From assembly GCF_016772475.1 (NCBI RefSeq), contig NZ_CP068595.1, positions 4,402,001-4,466,000 on the forward strand: a stretch of DNA of 64,000 bases, given 5' to 3'. Made by a program: the position numbers and the translations under genes. The notes under the pieces are model-generated. The model was not told where the DNA came from and searched no databases. It was given only the letters and a program-made list of their open reading frames with translations. The stretch is from Paenibacillus sonchi. GTDB taxonomy: Bacteria > Bacillota > Bacilli > Paenibacillales > Paenibacillaceae. Positions 28,065 through 36,444 of this stretch are shown in pieces. The first letter of the stretch is position 1; every line of letters starts with the position of its first letter.

Positions 28065-28817
28065 ATGATAATGTATGTTTCTTGTGTCACCTGCGAAGAG
28101 GAGTATAGTTTTGATTTAACAGATGATCTATACTATGAATTTACTTGTAGTAAAGGACATGAAAATGTTTTTTTTATTAAACGTCATAAATTTGAGCTGC
28201 TGTTCAAAATGGGTCTATTTGCTCTCTGCGATGGTTATTATAGGGAAGCTGCTTCTAATTTTGCAGCAGCAATCGAGCGTTTTCATGAGTTCTGTATTAA
28301 CGTTTTTTCTTGTTACAACGGGCAAGATTCATTACAGATAGCGGATAAGATATTTAGAGTTAATGACTCTAAATTTGAATCCGAACTTGATGAATCATGG
28401 AGAGAACTAGCTAGGCAATCCGAAAGACAGTATGGAGCTTATATTATGCTCTATTTAATTACTTTTAAACGACATCCTCAGTTAATGAAAAGAAAATCTA
28501 TTGAGTTTCGCAATAATATTGTACATAAAGGAGCTTTTCCTGACAAAGGTAGAACAACTGAATATGCAAAAGGAACATATGATTATATTCACTCTAAATT
28601 CCTTGAGTTAAAAAAGGAAATTCCGGAGATAACTGAGCATGTTTATTCAAGAGAAATCCGAAAATTTAGAGATGACAAATTAGAAATATACAATGGAAAG
28701 ACTTTGGTAACATACTTGCCGAATACTCCTTTTGGAGTCGAGCGATCTCTTGAGGCCCTTATAAACATTGACTTTGAAGAGGCTAAGATGCAAGCTATGA
28801 GTGAACGACATCTATGA
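28065..28817 (+). CDS. Zinc-ribbon/HEPN-like protein
   Basis: I chose ATG 28065 (GAAGAAGG six bases upstream) over 28020. The N-terminus has CVTCEEEYSF and C.KGHE, a partial zinc ribbon. A helical region follows with GYYREAASNFAAAIERFHEF and, at residues 149-154, RNNIVH. The R-x4-H motif in a helical context is the signature of HEPN RNases, so this may be a toxin-like or RNA-cleaving protein. The zinc ribbon echoes the gene at 26613. Catalysis is not proven. Confidence 0.5.
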   Translation: MIMYVSCVTCEEEYSFDLTDDLYYEFTCSKGHENVFFIKRHKFELLFKMGLFALCDGYYREAASNFAAAIERFHEFCINVFSCYNGQDSLQIADKIFRVNDSKFESELDESWRELARQSERQYGAYIMLYLITFKRHPQLMKRKSIEFRNNIVHKGAFPDKGRTTEYAKGTYDYIHSKFLELKKEIPEITEHVYSREIRKFRDDKLEIYNGKTLVTYLPNTPFGVERSLEALINIDFEEAKMQAMSERHL

Positions 28818-29175
28818 GCATATACGGAGAGAATGGACAGAGATGACTTGTCGAACACCTGGGAGAATCTATAAGACATTGATCCAGTTTTCTTTTATGT
28901 GATGGTTACTGAACACAGAAAAGAGAGTCGATCTGATTATAGATTTTAATGAACGGAAAACCAAATTCTCTCAATATGATGAACGAATGCTCTCGATCTT
29001 TACTGGATTTGGGGATAAAATGAAAATTTAACTATTGGCGAAGCTGTATCCTCAGATAAGGAAGATAGCTCCAAGTCAAATCACCCTTTAGTGGGGCTAT
29101 TTTTTGTTGAGTTATCTTGTTATTGAAAAGCTCGAAACTTGTTGCAACTTGATTCTAGAACGCGCTTTATACTAA
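28818..29175. other. Intergenic region, 358 bases
   Basis: It contains decayed coding-like sequence (about 28915-29030) broken by stops and a terminator hairpin at 29063-29106. No intact gene is seen. Confidence 0.4.
29063..29106 (+). terminator. Rho-independent terminator
   Basis: GATAGCTCCA pairs with TGGGGCTATTTTTTG across an 18-base loop. Confidence 0.6.
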
Positions 29176-29508
29176 AGACATCCCCTAAAGAAAAGGGAAC
29201 AGGACAAAACAGCTTCTGATCTATTTTTATGGCTGAAAACCTTGGGGCTGGGGGAAAGGAAAGAGGCATTGAGACGGATTCTGAGGAACGGCGGCTGGAT
29301 CAGCATCGAAGGAAAACGCAAAGGGTAGATTCTCTTCCCCATGTTACCCCAGCCTATGAAACCGGAGACGATCTGGCACCAGTTATATTCCAAAGAAAGC
29401 ATGAATACGCCGAACAAAAGCTCTTGCAATTCATTTTTAAGAGGAATATACTGGAATCAATCAAGTAGCGAAGCTCTGAATTTCGATATGGAATCTATTT
29501 CCATATGA
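29176..29508 (+). pseudogene. Decayed gene, unknown
   Basis: One frame stays open except for a single internal TAG and reads SDLFLWLKTLGLGERKEALR, then RRILRNGGWISIEGKRKG, the stop, and a tail ending FDMESISI. There is no start codon or ribosome binding site. The regular composition suggests a former gene. I do not recognise the family. Confidence 0.35.
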
Positions 29509-29691
29509 TAAATAACCCCTGACAAGGGGCTATTTTTATGTTGAAATCTATACGTTCAAGACAGCACGCGCATACTTCAAGTACTTGAATGAATATACCG
29601 ACAGCACAGAAATTAATAAATATCCAACATGAGTCAAGAACGCGCAGCTATAGTGGATGCAAATAGCCAGAGCAAAGGAGTGAGCAAAAGA

Positions 29692-30582
29692 ATGAAGAAA
29701 AAAACAGGTTTGTTTTTGATGAGTGCGGCAATGTTGCTTGGTACTGTAGCCGGAACAGCAGCAGCTGCTAAGGTAGATGTATCGGTACAAGTCAATAGCA
29801 AGGCGGTGAAGTTTCCGGATGCCAAGCCTTACTATGAGGACAATCGCGTGCTGATCCCAATCCGTTTTGTCTCTGAAGCGCTGGGGGCCAAGGTAGGATA
29901 CAGCACAGATCGAGTTGTAACGATCAAGCAAGGTGCTAAAACCGTAGTCATGAAGATTAATAGCAAGACGGTCACAGTAGATTCGGTAGTCAAGGAATTG
30001 GACGTACCGGCACGGCTGGAACAAAATCGAACATATGTCCCGCTGCGGTTTGTTTCTGAAGCTTTGGGTACAACGGTCGGATGGAACCAGAAGCAGCATC
30101 TGGTGACGATTACGACTGGATCAGCGGCAACTCCTACACCAACAGCTTCTACAACTCCTACTGCAACGCCGACTGCAAGCAGCAACAATATGTACAAAGT
30201 CGGGTTTGAGTGGCCGAGGGAGAAGGAGCTGGGGAAAGAACTTTTCATCAATAATATGAAGGTTGAAGGCGGGAAGCTGACGTTTACGCTGCCGAAGGAT
30301 GCGAGTGGAAGTAAAGATGCTGATGATGGGTCTTTTGTGAAGCTTATTCCAGGAAGAACTTATTCCTATCCTATTGGCAAGGATGCCGGTTCATTGTCCA
30401 TCTCTAAACCTGAATCAAAAGGTGATCAGTGGGAAGGTTACACGATTATGTTAGATACTAATATTAATGAAGACTTGTCCGATCTTTTTGGTAGTATCAC
30501 TAATGATGTTATCGTTGTTGGAGCTAATCATTCCGGGTCACCGCTTACCTCGGTCATCCAAAAAGCAAAAGATTTAAATTAA
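29692..30582 (+). CDS. Secreted protein with copper-amine-oxidase-N-like domains
   Basis: I chose ATG 29692 because the sequence then starts with a standard signal peptide (MKKKTGLFLMSAAMLLGTVA, cleaved near AAA) and AAAGGAG lies upstream. Two stalk-domain repeats follow with NRVLIPIRFVSEALGAKVG and RTYVPLRFVSEALGTTVGW, the PF07833 signature very common in Paenibacillus surface proteins. A Thr/Pro linker (about residues 145-162) leads to a C-terminal beta-rich domain of about 130 residues. The domain is probably for wall or polymer attachment; no enzyme is implied. Confidence 0.85.
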   Translation: MKKKTGLFLMSAAMLLGTVAGTAAAAKVDVSVQVNSKAVKFPDAKPYYEDNRVLIPIRFVSEALGAKVGYSTDRVVTIKQGAKTVVMKINSKTVTVDSVVKELDVPARLEQNRTYVPLRFVSEALGTTVGWNQKQHLVTITTGSAATPTPTASTTPTATPTASSNNMYKVGFEWPREKELGKELFINNMKVEGGKLTFTLPKDASGSKDADDGSFVKLIPGRTYSYPIGKDAGSLSISKPESKGDQWEGYTIMLDTNINEDLSDLFGSITNDVIVVGANHSGSPLTSVIQKAKDLN

Positions 30583-30600
30583 ACAGTATTAAGATTGGCT

Positions 30601-30696
30601 GTCGCATCCCGTATGGGGTGTGTGGATTGAAATGACGATGGGTATGGACGGACAGCGATCCAAAGCCGCATCCCTCACAGGGTGCGGGAATTAAAT
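30601..30696 (+). CRISPR. Two-repeat CRISPR remnant (type I-C-like)
   Basis: A repeat at 30601-30633 begins GTCGCATCCCGTATGG and ends GTGTGGATTGAAAT. A 31-base spacer follows, then a decayed repeat at 30665-30696 (GCCGCATCCC ... GGGAATTAAAT). The repeat is a variant of the one in the array at 34252. No cas gene is near. It is probably a fossil array end. Confidence 0.65.
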
Positions 30697-30716
30697 AAAT
30701 ATGGTACCACAATTTT

Positions 30717-30752
30717 AGAGCCTCCCTTTATGTTGGGGAGGTTCTTTTTTTT
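30717..30752 (+). terminator. Rho-independent terminator
   Basis: GAGCCTCCC pairs with GGGGAGGTTC and is followed by a long T-tract. Confidence 0.75.
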
Positions 30753-30801
30753 GTCTATGGATGTACGACAATTTTTCGAAGGGAAAGGAGCAAGATTGTA
30801 C

Positions 30802-32487
30802 ATGAGGAGGATTAAGGTAGGGAGGTTTTTGTTGACTGTCGCAGCCAGTTTGACGCTTTTAACTCAGACTGTATCGGCTGCCGCCACACCAATGCTAAAC
30901 AAGTATGTGAACTGGAATTATGGAACGGAGGATGAAAAGGGCTTTAACGGCTACATCCCGGCGTTGGACAAGCAGGTGATAAATAATCCATGGCAACTTG
31001 ATCAATGGGCCGGACTATTTGCTTTCCCCGACGGACAGACTCGTATTGTTCAGAACTACGATGTTTTCAATGTTAAAAAGACATCGGCTGATACGAACTT
31101 TTCAAAAGAGAATGGTTTTGGTTTGGTCTATAAAAGTCAGGATGCTCTTGAAGATTTATTTGACGCTGTATGGTCTGGTCAACCAATTGCAACCAACCAG
31201 CGTCAATATTTTAAAAAGAAGTTTTCATTAAACGCAGATGATCCTGTTTTTAAAACAGGGCACGAATACTATTATATGATCAAAGACCGATTTGATTTTT
31301 TACGCACCGCAGGCATCGTGCAGCGAATGGGCATCAAATTTAACCAATCCCAAAAAGTTGGGAGTAGCTACCGCGCTCTGTACACCGTCTCCGCTTGGCC
31401 GCAGATGAAAGTAACCAATGGCAGCACTCTTAGCATCAGCTACAATGGTTATGGTTATTCGGAACGAGATATTCGGTTGGTTGCGGTCAAGAAGGGGGCC
31501 TTTCCTGATCTTAGCCAAGCAGTGAGCCTGACAGGAGGCAAGTTCATCCATATCGAAACTGACAAGGAAACGGCGACCGGTACGGTCAAGATCAATGCTA
31601 AACAAATTGCCTCCGTTTTGGGCAAGGATGTAGACATTATCATGGACGATGGGTACGGGCGTACCGTGATCCAAAGTGTCACCCTTTCTGTGGACCAGCC
31701 AATGGATTATGTTCCTACTAAGCTGACCATGACAGATGAAGGGCAAATGTGGGTTGAATTTCGTTATGACGGGGAAGATATTATTTCTTCCGACCACGTT
31801 TATAAAAACGGCATTCCCAACACTTTGTCTGTCAAAATTGGTGGTGCAATCACCACGGAGTTTAATACCGGCTCACGATATACTCAGCTCCCGCAGACAC
31901 TGACCAAAGGTGCAACGTTCAACGCGTATCTTGGAAAACTAGACGTTGGAAAGAACCCAGGTAAGTATTACATTAAGGCAACCGCCGTGATCAACAATCC
32001 CAGTCATCAGGAGCGGGCGTTGGAGTTTCCTACCACCGCATACAACAATAACTCAATTAAGGGCGAATGGATGATTGAAGTGAAAGGACCAGAGAATGAT
32101 CTAATCGCTCAGTCCATCACGATTTCTCCTAATTCCCTAAAGACAGGACAAGCGGGTACGATTACCGCCAAGGTTAAAAATGTAGGGAAGCAATCGGTTC
32201 CGAATGTACGGATTCGGTTCTATGCGAATGAAAAACAAATTAATGAAACTAAAAGAACACTGCCTGCAAATACTTCTGTTACAGTAGGTAATTTTCTTTG
32301 GAAGGGAACAGAGGGGATTCATAGCATTAGAGTTGTGGTAGATCCCTTGAAAGAAAGTCCGGATAAAGATCGGGGAAATAATGTAGCTACAACTGGTTGT
32401 AGAGTGGATACCCCGAATAAAGGGGGGATTATAATGAATGTAACAACAGCAATGTCAACGGTGAGTGGAATGTCACGTATAATTTGA
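30802..32487 (+). CDS. Secreted protein with CARDB domain, N-terminal part
   Basis: ATG 30802 (AAAGGAG upstream) begins a signal peptide ending TVSAAA. The product has a large beta-rich N-terminal region of unknown family and, near residues 440-540, a CARDB-like adhesion domain (DLIAQSITISPNSLKTGQAG, VKNVGKQSVPNVRIRFYANE, RVVVDP). The frame ends at 32485-32487, but adding one G to the GGGGGG run at about 32422 restores NKGGDYNECNNSNVNGEWN and leads into 32484-33209. The whole gene would be 30802-33209, about 802 residues. It is extracellular; the ligand is unknown. Confidence 0.7.
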   Translation: MRRIKVGRFLLTVAASLTLLTQTVSAAATPMLNKYVNWNYGTEDEKGFNGYIPALDKQVINNPWQLDQWAGLFAFPDGQTRIVQNYDVFNVKKTSADTNFSKENGFGLVYKSQDALEDLFDAVWSGQPIATNQRQYFKKKFSLNADDPVFKTGHEYYYMIKDRFDFLRTAGIVQRMGIKFNQSQKVGSSYRALYTVSAWPQMKVTNGSTLSISYNGYGYSERDIRLVAVKKGAFPDLSQAVSLTGGKFIHIETDKETATGTVKINAKQIASVLGKDVDIIMDDGYGRTVIQSVTLSVDQPMDYVPTKLTMTDEGQMWVEFRYDGEDIISSDHVYKNGIPNTLSVKIGGAITTEFNTGSRYTQLPQTLTKGATFNAYLGKLDVGKNPGKYYIKATAVINNPSHQERALEFPTTAYNNNSIKGEWMIEVKGPENDLIAQSITISPNSLKTGQAGTITAKVKNVGKQSVPNVRIRFYANEKQINETKRTLPANTSVTVGNFLWKGTEGIHSIRVVVDPLKESPDKDRGNNVATTGCRVDTPNKGGIIMNVTTAMSTVSGMSRII

Positions 32488-33209
32488 TTACGGGGTATCC
32501 CGAGAAGACACGTGAGAGTTATTACACCGACTCGGATGGGGATAGACACTGGTACACCTATACGTACACTGATTACACCGATCCCATATGGGAGTCTCGA
32601 ACTGTATCGTATAATGAGAACTTGAAGGTTAATTTGGAAGTCAACACTAAGCAAGGCATTCCAACGGACAAGAAAAATCCGAAGGAAACGGATCGGGAAA
32701 GCCGGGGGAGTTGGGCGATCATCCCCTGGGCAAAGAAGCAAGGATTGAACCCTAACGAAGTTACCCGTGCGGGTTATGGGTTTGAAGTGAAGGTAACGAC
32801 CAAGTATACCAATGATTGGGAGACGAAAATGCCTTCGGGATTGGAAGGAACGCCTATCCCCTTCGGTGGAAAATACAGTGGGCCAACAAATGTGAAGGCT
32901 GTATTTTATGATACCAAAGGGAAATACGTAACAACACGCACACTGGTGAAGACCAGTGGGGATGATAAAACGGCAACCTGGGAACTACCGGTTGAATCCT
33001 ATCGCTTCTCTACCGGGGAAGAAATTTACGAACGAAAGCACTACACGGAAGTCAGCACACCAGACGGTGAATATACAGTCAAGATCATGGCGAGCTACGC
33101 TGGTCGTAATCAGCTCTCCGCATGTGCAACAAAGAAGGTGACGATTTACGGCAGTATGTATGATGATTGGCAGATTCGGAGAGATACATCGGAGCTATGG
33201 AAAAAGTAA
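32484..33209 (+). CDS. C-terminal part of the secreted CARDB protein
   Basis: This frame is the continuation of 30802-32487, open from about 32421. It reads through GEWNVTYNLITGYPEKTRES and a Tyr/Thr-rich stretch (DRHWYTYTYTDYTDP) into a beta-rich domain ending DTSELWKK. No ribosome binding site or signal peptide supports an independent start at 32484. Confidence 0.6.
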   Translation: MITGYPEKTRESYYTDSDGDRHWYTYTYTDYTDPIWESRTVSYNENLKVNLEVNTKQGIPTDKKNPKETDRESRGSWAIIPWAKKQGLNPNEVTRAGYGFEVKVTTKYTNDWETKMPSGLEGTPIPFGGKYSGPTNVKAVFYDTKGKYVTTRTLVKTSGDDKTATWELPVESYRFSTGEEIYERKHYTEVSTPDGEYTVKIMASYAGRNQLSACATKKVTIYGSMYDDWQIRRDTSELWKK

Positions 33210-33258
33210 AAGAGTTAAAGCGGAGGGATTGAATGTATGTATTTTTAGTTTTATAATA

Positions 33259-33288
33259 ACAATAAGAAAAGGACGGCTGCAACCGTCC
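33259..33288 (-). terminator. Rho-independent terminator of the minus-strand toxin transcript
   Basis: Read on the minus strand, GGACGGTTGCAGCCGTCC is followed by TTTTCTTATT. It lies about 70 bases downstream of the small toxin-like gene. Confidence 0.75.
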
Positions 33289-33357
33289 CCTGCAACAGCC
33301 GCTTTTAAGGGCTGTTGGCTCGTTAACGGTGGAAGTTAGGCTCCCTGGTCGTCAACC

Positions 33358-33450
33358 TTAAGGGGGCCTACTTCTTTTTAAGTAGGTAAGCAAAGCGAGG
33401 ATGAACATCCCGAACATTAACATTAAAGTTAATGCGTCTTTAACTTCCAT
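33358..33450 (-). CDS. Holin-like type I toxin, 30 residues
   Basis: On the minus strand ATG at 33450 lies behind GGAGGTGG and encodes a 30-residue peptide: a short polar start (MEVKDALTL), one hydrophobic helix (MLMFGMFILALLTYL) and a basic/proline tail (KRSRPP). This is the layout of the small putative holin-like toxins of type I toxin-antitoxin loci in Firmicutes (TxpA/BsrG type). Such peptides insert in the membrane and are silenced by an antisense RNA. A minus-strand -10 box (33516-33521) and a terminator (33259-33288) delimit a transcript of about 250 bases. Confidence 0.7.
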   Translation of the reverse strand: MEVKDALTLMLMFGMFILALLTYLKRSRPP

Positions 33451-33515
33451 GGCACCACCTCCTTTCGGAAAAGTGGAACCATGCCGCCCTTGCAAGCCAA
33501 TCTGCTGCATGTACA

Positions 33516-33521
33516 ATTATA
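33516..33521 (-). promoter_or_regulatory. -10 element for the toxin transcript
   Basis: TATAAT is read on the minus strand about 65 bases upstream of the toxin start. I could not identify a good -35 hexamer at 17 bases. Confidence 0.4.
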
Positions 33522-33606
33522 TCATGTTTGCTATGAGCAGTCTTTTCGGAGGCTGCTTTTTTGCGTAATTAAGTAGCAGAACATTTTTGGGATAAGGAGA
33601 GGACGT

Positions 33607-34050
33607 ATGGAAGGATGGCTGATTGATTTGCCACTTGTACTAATACTTATTTACGCTACTTATACCGATTTAAAGAAGCGTGTCATTCCGAATCGGTTGG
33701 TGCTGGTTGGACTAGGTTATATGCTGCTGGCGAGACTCTTTATTGCCGATCAGGGTTATGGATACTATGTGTTGGGAACGGTAGCTGCTTCAAGCTTGAT
33801 GTATCTTGCAGCGCTGTTCATTCCCGGTTCAATAGGTGGCGGAGATATTAAGCTGCTTACGGTTGTCGGAGCAGCAATGGGATGGTGGAAGTCACTGGTT
33901 TTTCTTTGGCTGTTGCTTGGATTAGCAGGAGTATTTGCTGTTATCGGGATGCTGATTTGGAGGAGCGGGAAGCTGAAGATACCGATTGCTCCATTTTTTC
34001 TTGCAGCGAACATTTTAATCTTTATGTATCCAATAAAGCTTTGGATTTAA
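33607..34050 (+). CDS. A24-family prepilin peptidase (CpaA/TadV-like)
   Basis: ATG 33607 follows AAGGAGAGG. The 147-residue protein is all membrane helices and carries the two family motifs: YTDLKKRVIPN near residue 20 and GSIGGGDIKLL near residue 75, with the two catalytic aspartates. Length fits the short peptidase-only CpaA/TadV group. These aspartic peptidases process prepilin leader peptides. No pilin or pilus assembly gene is present in the window, so its substrate must lie elsewhere on the element or genome. Confidence 0.85.
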   Translation: MEGWLIDLPLVLILIYATYTDLKKRVIPNRLVLVGLGYMLLARLFIADQGYGYYVLGTVAASSLMYLAALFIPGSIGGGDIKLLTVVGAAMGWWKSLVFLWLLLGLAGVFAVIGMLIWRSGKLKIPIAPFFLAANILIFMYPIKLWI

Positions 34051-34251
34051 TGGAGAGACTGCCTGAGACAGGTGCGAACCTGAAGCTCACATAAAAACAC
34101 TGGGGAATTCGTACCTCAGAATTTGTCGAAATACCAAGAGAAAGAATTAACTGGAAATAAGTCAAGGGATGAACTATACTTTTTTTATCAGGTTTGAATT
34201 TGAAATCGGTAGTATCCATCTTGTAACGAGAACAATAACATAATTTTCACC

Positions 34252-34618
34252 GTCGCACTCCGTATGGAGTGTGTGGATTGAAATACTGCAACAATGTTGT
34301 CCTCAATCTCCTTTTTCGTCACACTCCGTATGGAGTGTGTGGATTGAAATGCCGTGGTTGGGATGTTGATCTGGAGGAACCGGAAGTCGCACTCCGTATG
34401 GAGTGTGTGAATTGAAATGTTTTTGACAGAAGCATGAATAGAACAGCGGAACGTCGCACTCCGTATAAAGTGCGCAGAATTGAAATAGGACGTTATCCGT
34501 GGATGTCAGTTCAGCCGTTTTGAGTCACGCTGTGGAGTGTCTGGATTGAAATGAAACCGGTAAGATCGGCAGAAGTTTCATCCTGGTTGCACCTCGTACA
34601 GGGTGTGTAGATAAAATA
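34252..34618 (+). CRISPR. Decaying type I-C CRISPR array, six repeats
   Basis: Repeats start at 34252, 34318, 34386, 34453, 34524 and 34586. The first is 33 bases, beginning GTCGCACTCCGTATGG and ending GTGTGGATTGAAAT, typical of type I-C. Spacers are 33-37 bases. Repeats 1-3 differ by one or two bases. Repeats 4, 5 and 6 are increasingly degraded (insertion, deletion, loss of the GATTGAAAT end), so the trailer is on the right and any leader on the left. There are no cas genes in the window. A terminator follows at 34643. Confidence 0.9.
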
Positions 34619-34642
34619 AAAACAAAATACGATGGAATGATT

Positions 34643-34676
34643 AGGCTCTCGTCAAAAGGCGGGGGCCTTTTTTTTG
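34643..34676 (+). terminator. Rho-independent terminator
   Basis: GGCTCTCG and GGGGGCC form a hairpin arm pair around GTCAAAAGG, followed by eight T residues. It ends the CRISPR region before the TubR-like gene. Confidence 0.6.
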
Positions 34677-34714
34677 TTTTGATAAGAATTGAAAGGAGGG
34701 GGTGAGAGTCCTTG

Positions 34715-35071
34715 ATGAGCAGAGAAGCGATTTTGGATGCAATGCTATCGGCTACAGCCAAGAATGAAAACATGATGTGGATGCTTGCTGCAATCAGGAT
34801 GGCTAGTCGTCCGGTGCAAAAAGAACAATTGCGTGATGTGACCAATGCTCTGTATAAGCAGATACATCCACAGGCAGAGGAAATGCCGATCCGTTCTCGG
34901 CATCTGCTGGATGAAGCCGCCGCCATGCTGGAAGGGGCAGCGCTGGTACATGTAGCAGAAGTCGCGAAATCCAAGCGCTATACGTTATCCCCTTTGGGCA
35001 AAGAGTTGCTAATTTACAGACAGCAGCGGTTGCAGGAGCAAAATAAACGGAAGGAAGCGGGAGGACAATGA
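34715..35071 (+). CDS. Winged-helix DNA-binding protein (TubR-like candidate)
   Basis: AAGGAGGGGG lies upstream; ATG 34715 directly follows a TTG at 34712. The 118-residue protein has a helical wHTH pattern: RPVQKEQLRDVTNALYKQ, SRHLLDEAAAMLEGAALVHV and KSKRYTLSPLGKELLIYRQQ (recognition wing and C-terminal helix). It ends with an ATGA overlap into the tubulin-like gene. In type III partition systems a small wHTH protein, TubR, is encoded directly upstream of TubZ. The pairing here fits this, but no homology to TubR is claimed from sequence alone. Confidence 0.6.
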   Translation: MSREAILDAMLSATAKNENMMWMLAAIRMASRPVQKEQLRDVTNALYKQIHPQAEEMPIRSRHLLDEAAAMLEGAALVHVAEVAKSKRYTLSPLGKELLIYRQQRLQEQNKRKEAGGQ

Positions 35072-36321
35072 ACATCAGTTTGAAGTATGGATTCTTGGGG
35101 CTGGGGATGGGAGGAACCTCCATCGCTCATGCGTGTGCGGGGATGAGGTTATCGGCAAAAAATACACAGCGGCCCTATACAGCGATCCTGATTAACAGTA
35201 ATGAAATGGATCTTCTCAAGCTGCCGGATTATCCGAATGTAAAGAAAATTACGCTGCCGGGATATGAACGCGGAGTAGGCCGGGATATTCAGCTCGGACA
35301 AGAAGCATTCACTGTCCACAAGACGGCCATTACCGAAACCATTCAAAGCTATTTCAGTGACCGGGATTACGTTTTTATCTGCTGTGGCTTGGGTGGCGGA
35401 ACAGGAACTGGAGCTGTCATCGAGGCGATCCGTTTACTGCATACCGTAGGCTTTGCGGGGCGGTTTGGCCTGCTGCTCACTTTGCCGCGTAGAAACGAGG
35501 GAAGGAAGGTGCTAGACAATGCCCTGCAACGTCTGCAAGTGATTAAGAGAGCGATGCAGGGGCTGGGGGCTATTGTAGTTGTGGACAATGAAAAGCTGTT
35601 CCAGACCGGCTTACATCAGAATCAGAGTGTGGAAGACTTCATGAAGTCATGTAACCGCCATGTGGCCCGACTTCTCCATGACTTGAACACCGTCACCGCC
35701 AGCTACAAGCCTTACGGCAGCTACCACTTCGACGCTTCTGAATGGCTGAATATGCTAAAAACGGGCGGCTGCTTGCATATCGCAAAATGTGTATTGCCTG
35801 CACAGGCGGTAGACCTTGCTTCTCCGGTAACATATATGGAAGCGATGAAGCAAAGTGTGTTGAGTGGGGAGCTGTCAGCCGGGTATGACCTTGAGGATGC
35901 AACCAGCAGCGCAGTGAGCATTGTGGCCGACAGCTCGGCGGCGAAACGTCTGTTTACTCATGCGTTTGTTGAGCAGATTCAATCCTTCTTACACGAATGC
36001 ACGCCAATTCTGGACGAAAATCCGGTGGCGACCTATGTTGGAGATCAGCCGGGGCTAGTCACGATTTATACCGTATTTGCTGGACTCAATTTTCCGAACG
36101 GCGTGACGAAGTTGACGGATGAACTTGCGGAGTTGGAGCGCAAAGTGGATGAACGAAGCCAGAAGACGGACGCTATTGCGGAAGTGCTGGCTGGATTTAA
36201 GTCACTGGTAAAGAAAGAAACCGTCGATCTGGAAGCCTTGCTATCAGAGGAAGAATCAGCTCCAGCCCCCCAAAAAACAGTGTCCGATGATCCGTTTGAC
36301 TTTTTAAACCACTTGGAATGA
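35068..36321 (+). CDS. TubZ/FtsZ-like tubulin-family GTPase
   Basis: The 417-residue protein begins with a Rossmann strand and GLGMGGTSIAHACAG. It carries the tubulin signature GGGTGTG (about residues 109-115), followed by LLTLPRRNEG and VVVDNEKLF. These are the nucleotide-binding motifs of the tubulin/FtsZ superfamily. Divergence from FtsZ, the wHTH gene overlapping upstream, and the mobile-element setting point to a plasmid or phage TubZ-type filament used for DNA partition. The tail is acidic and ends DDPFDFLNHLE, nearly the same as the tail of 38412-39458. Confidence 0.8.
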   Translation: MNISLKYGFLGLGMGGTSIAHACAGMRLSAKNTQRPYTAILINSNEMDLLKLPDYPNVKKITLPGYERGVGRDIQLGQEAFTVHKTAITETIQSYFSDRDYVFICCGLGGGTGTGAVIEAIRLLHTVGFAGRFGLLLTLPRRNEGRKVLDNALQRLQVIKRAMQGLGAIVVVDNEKLFQTGLHQNQSVEDFMKSCNRHVARLLHDLNTVTASYKPYGSYHFDASEWLNMLKTGGCLHIAKCVLPAQAVDLASPVTYMEAMKQSVLSGELSAGYDLEDATSSAVSIVADSSAAKRLFTHAFVEQIQSFLHECTPILDENPVATYVGDQPGLVTIYTVFAGLNFPNGVTKLTDELAELERKVDERSQKTDAIAEVLAGFKSLVKKETVDLEALLSEEESAPAPQKTVSDDPFDFLNHLE

Positions 36322-36444
36322 GACGGAAGCGATACGCTTCATATTAAATGCAGCGACATAATTAAATGTTAAAAACTAACTTTTATATTAAGTGCAGCAT
36401 TTATAAGATACATTTCAAAATTCTAAAAAGTTGGAGTGATGCAG

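Noticed and set aside
29229..29468. Plus-strand frame of 79 codons starting MAENLGAGG
   Set aside because: No ribosome binding site, and another frame over the same bases looks more like a former protein.
34252..34618. Reading the repeats as TubR-binding iterons (tubC)
   Set aside because: Repeat length, spacer length and the GGATTGAAAT end fit type I-C CRISPR, and similar repeats occur at 30601 away from the tubulin-like gene.
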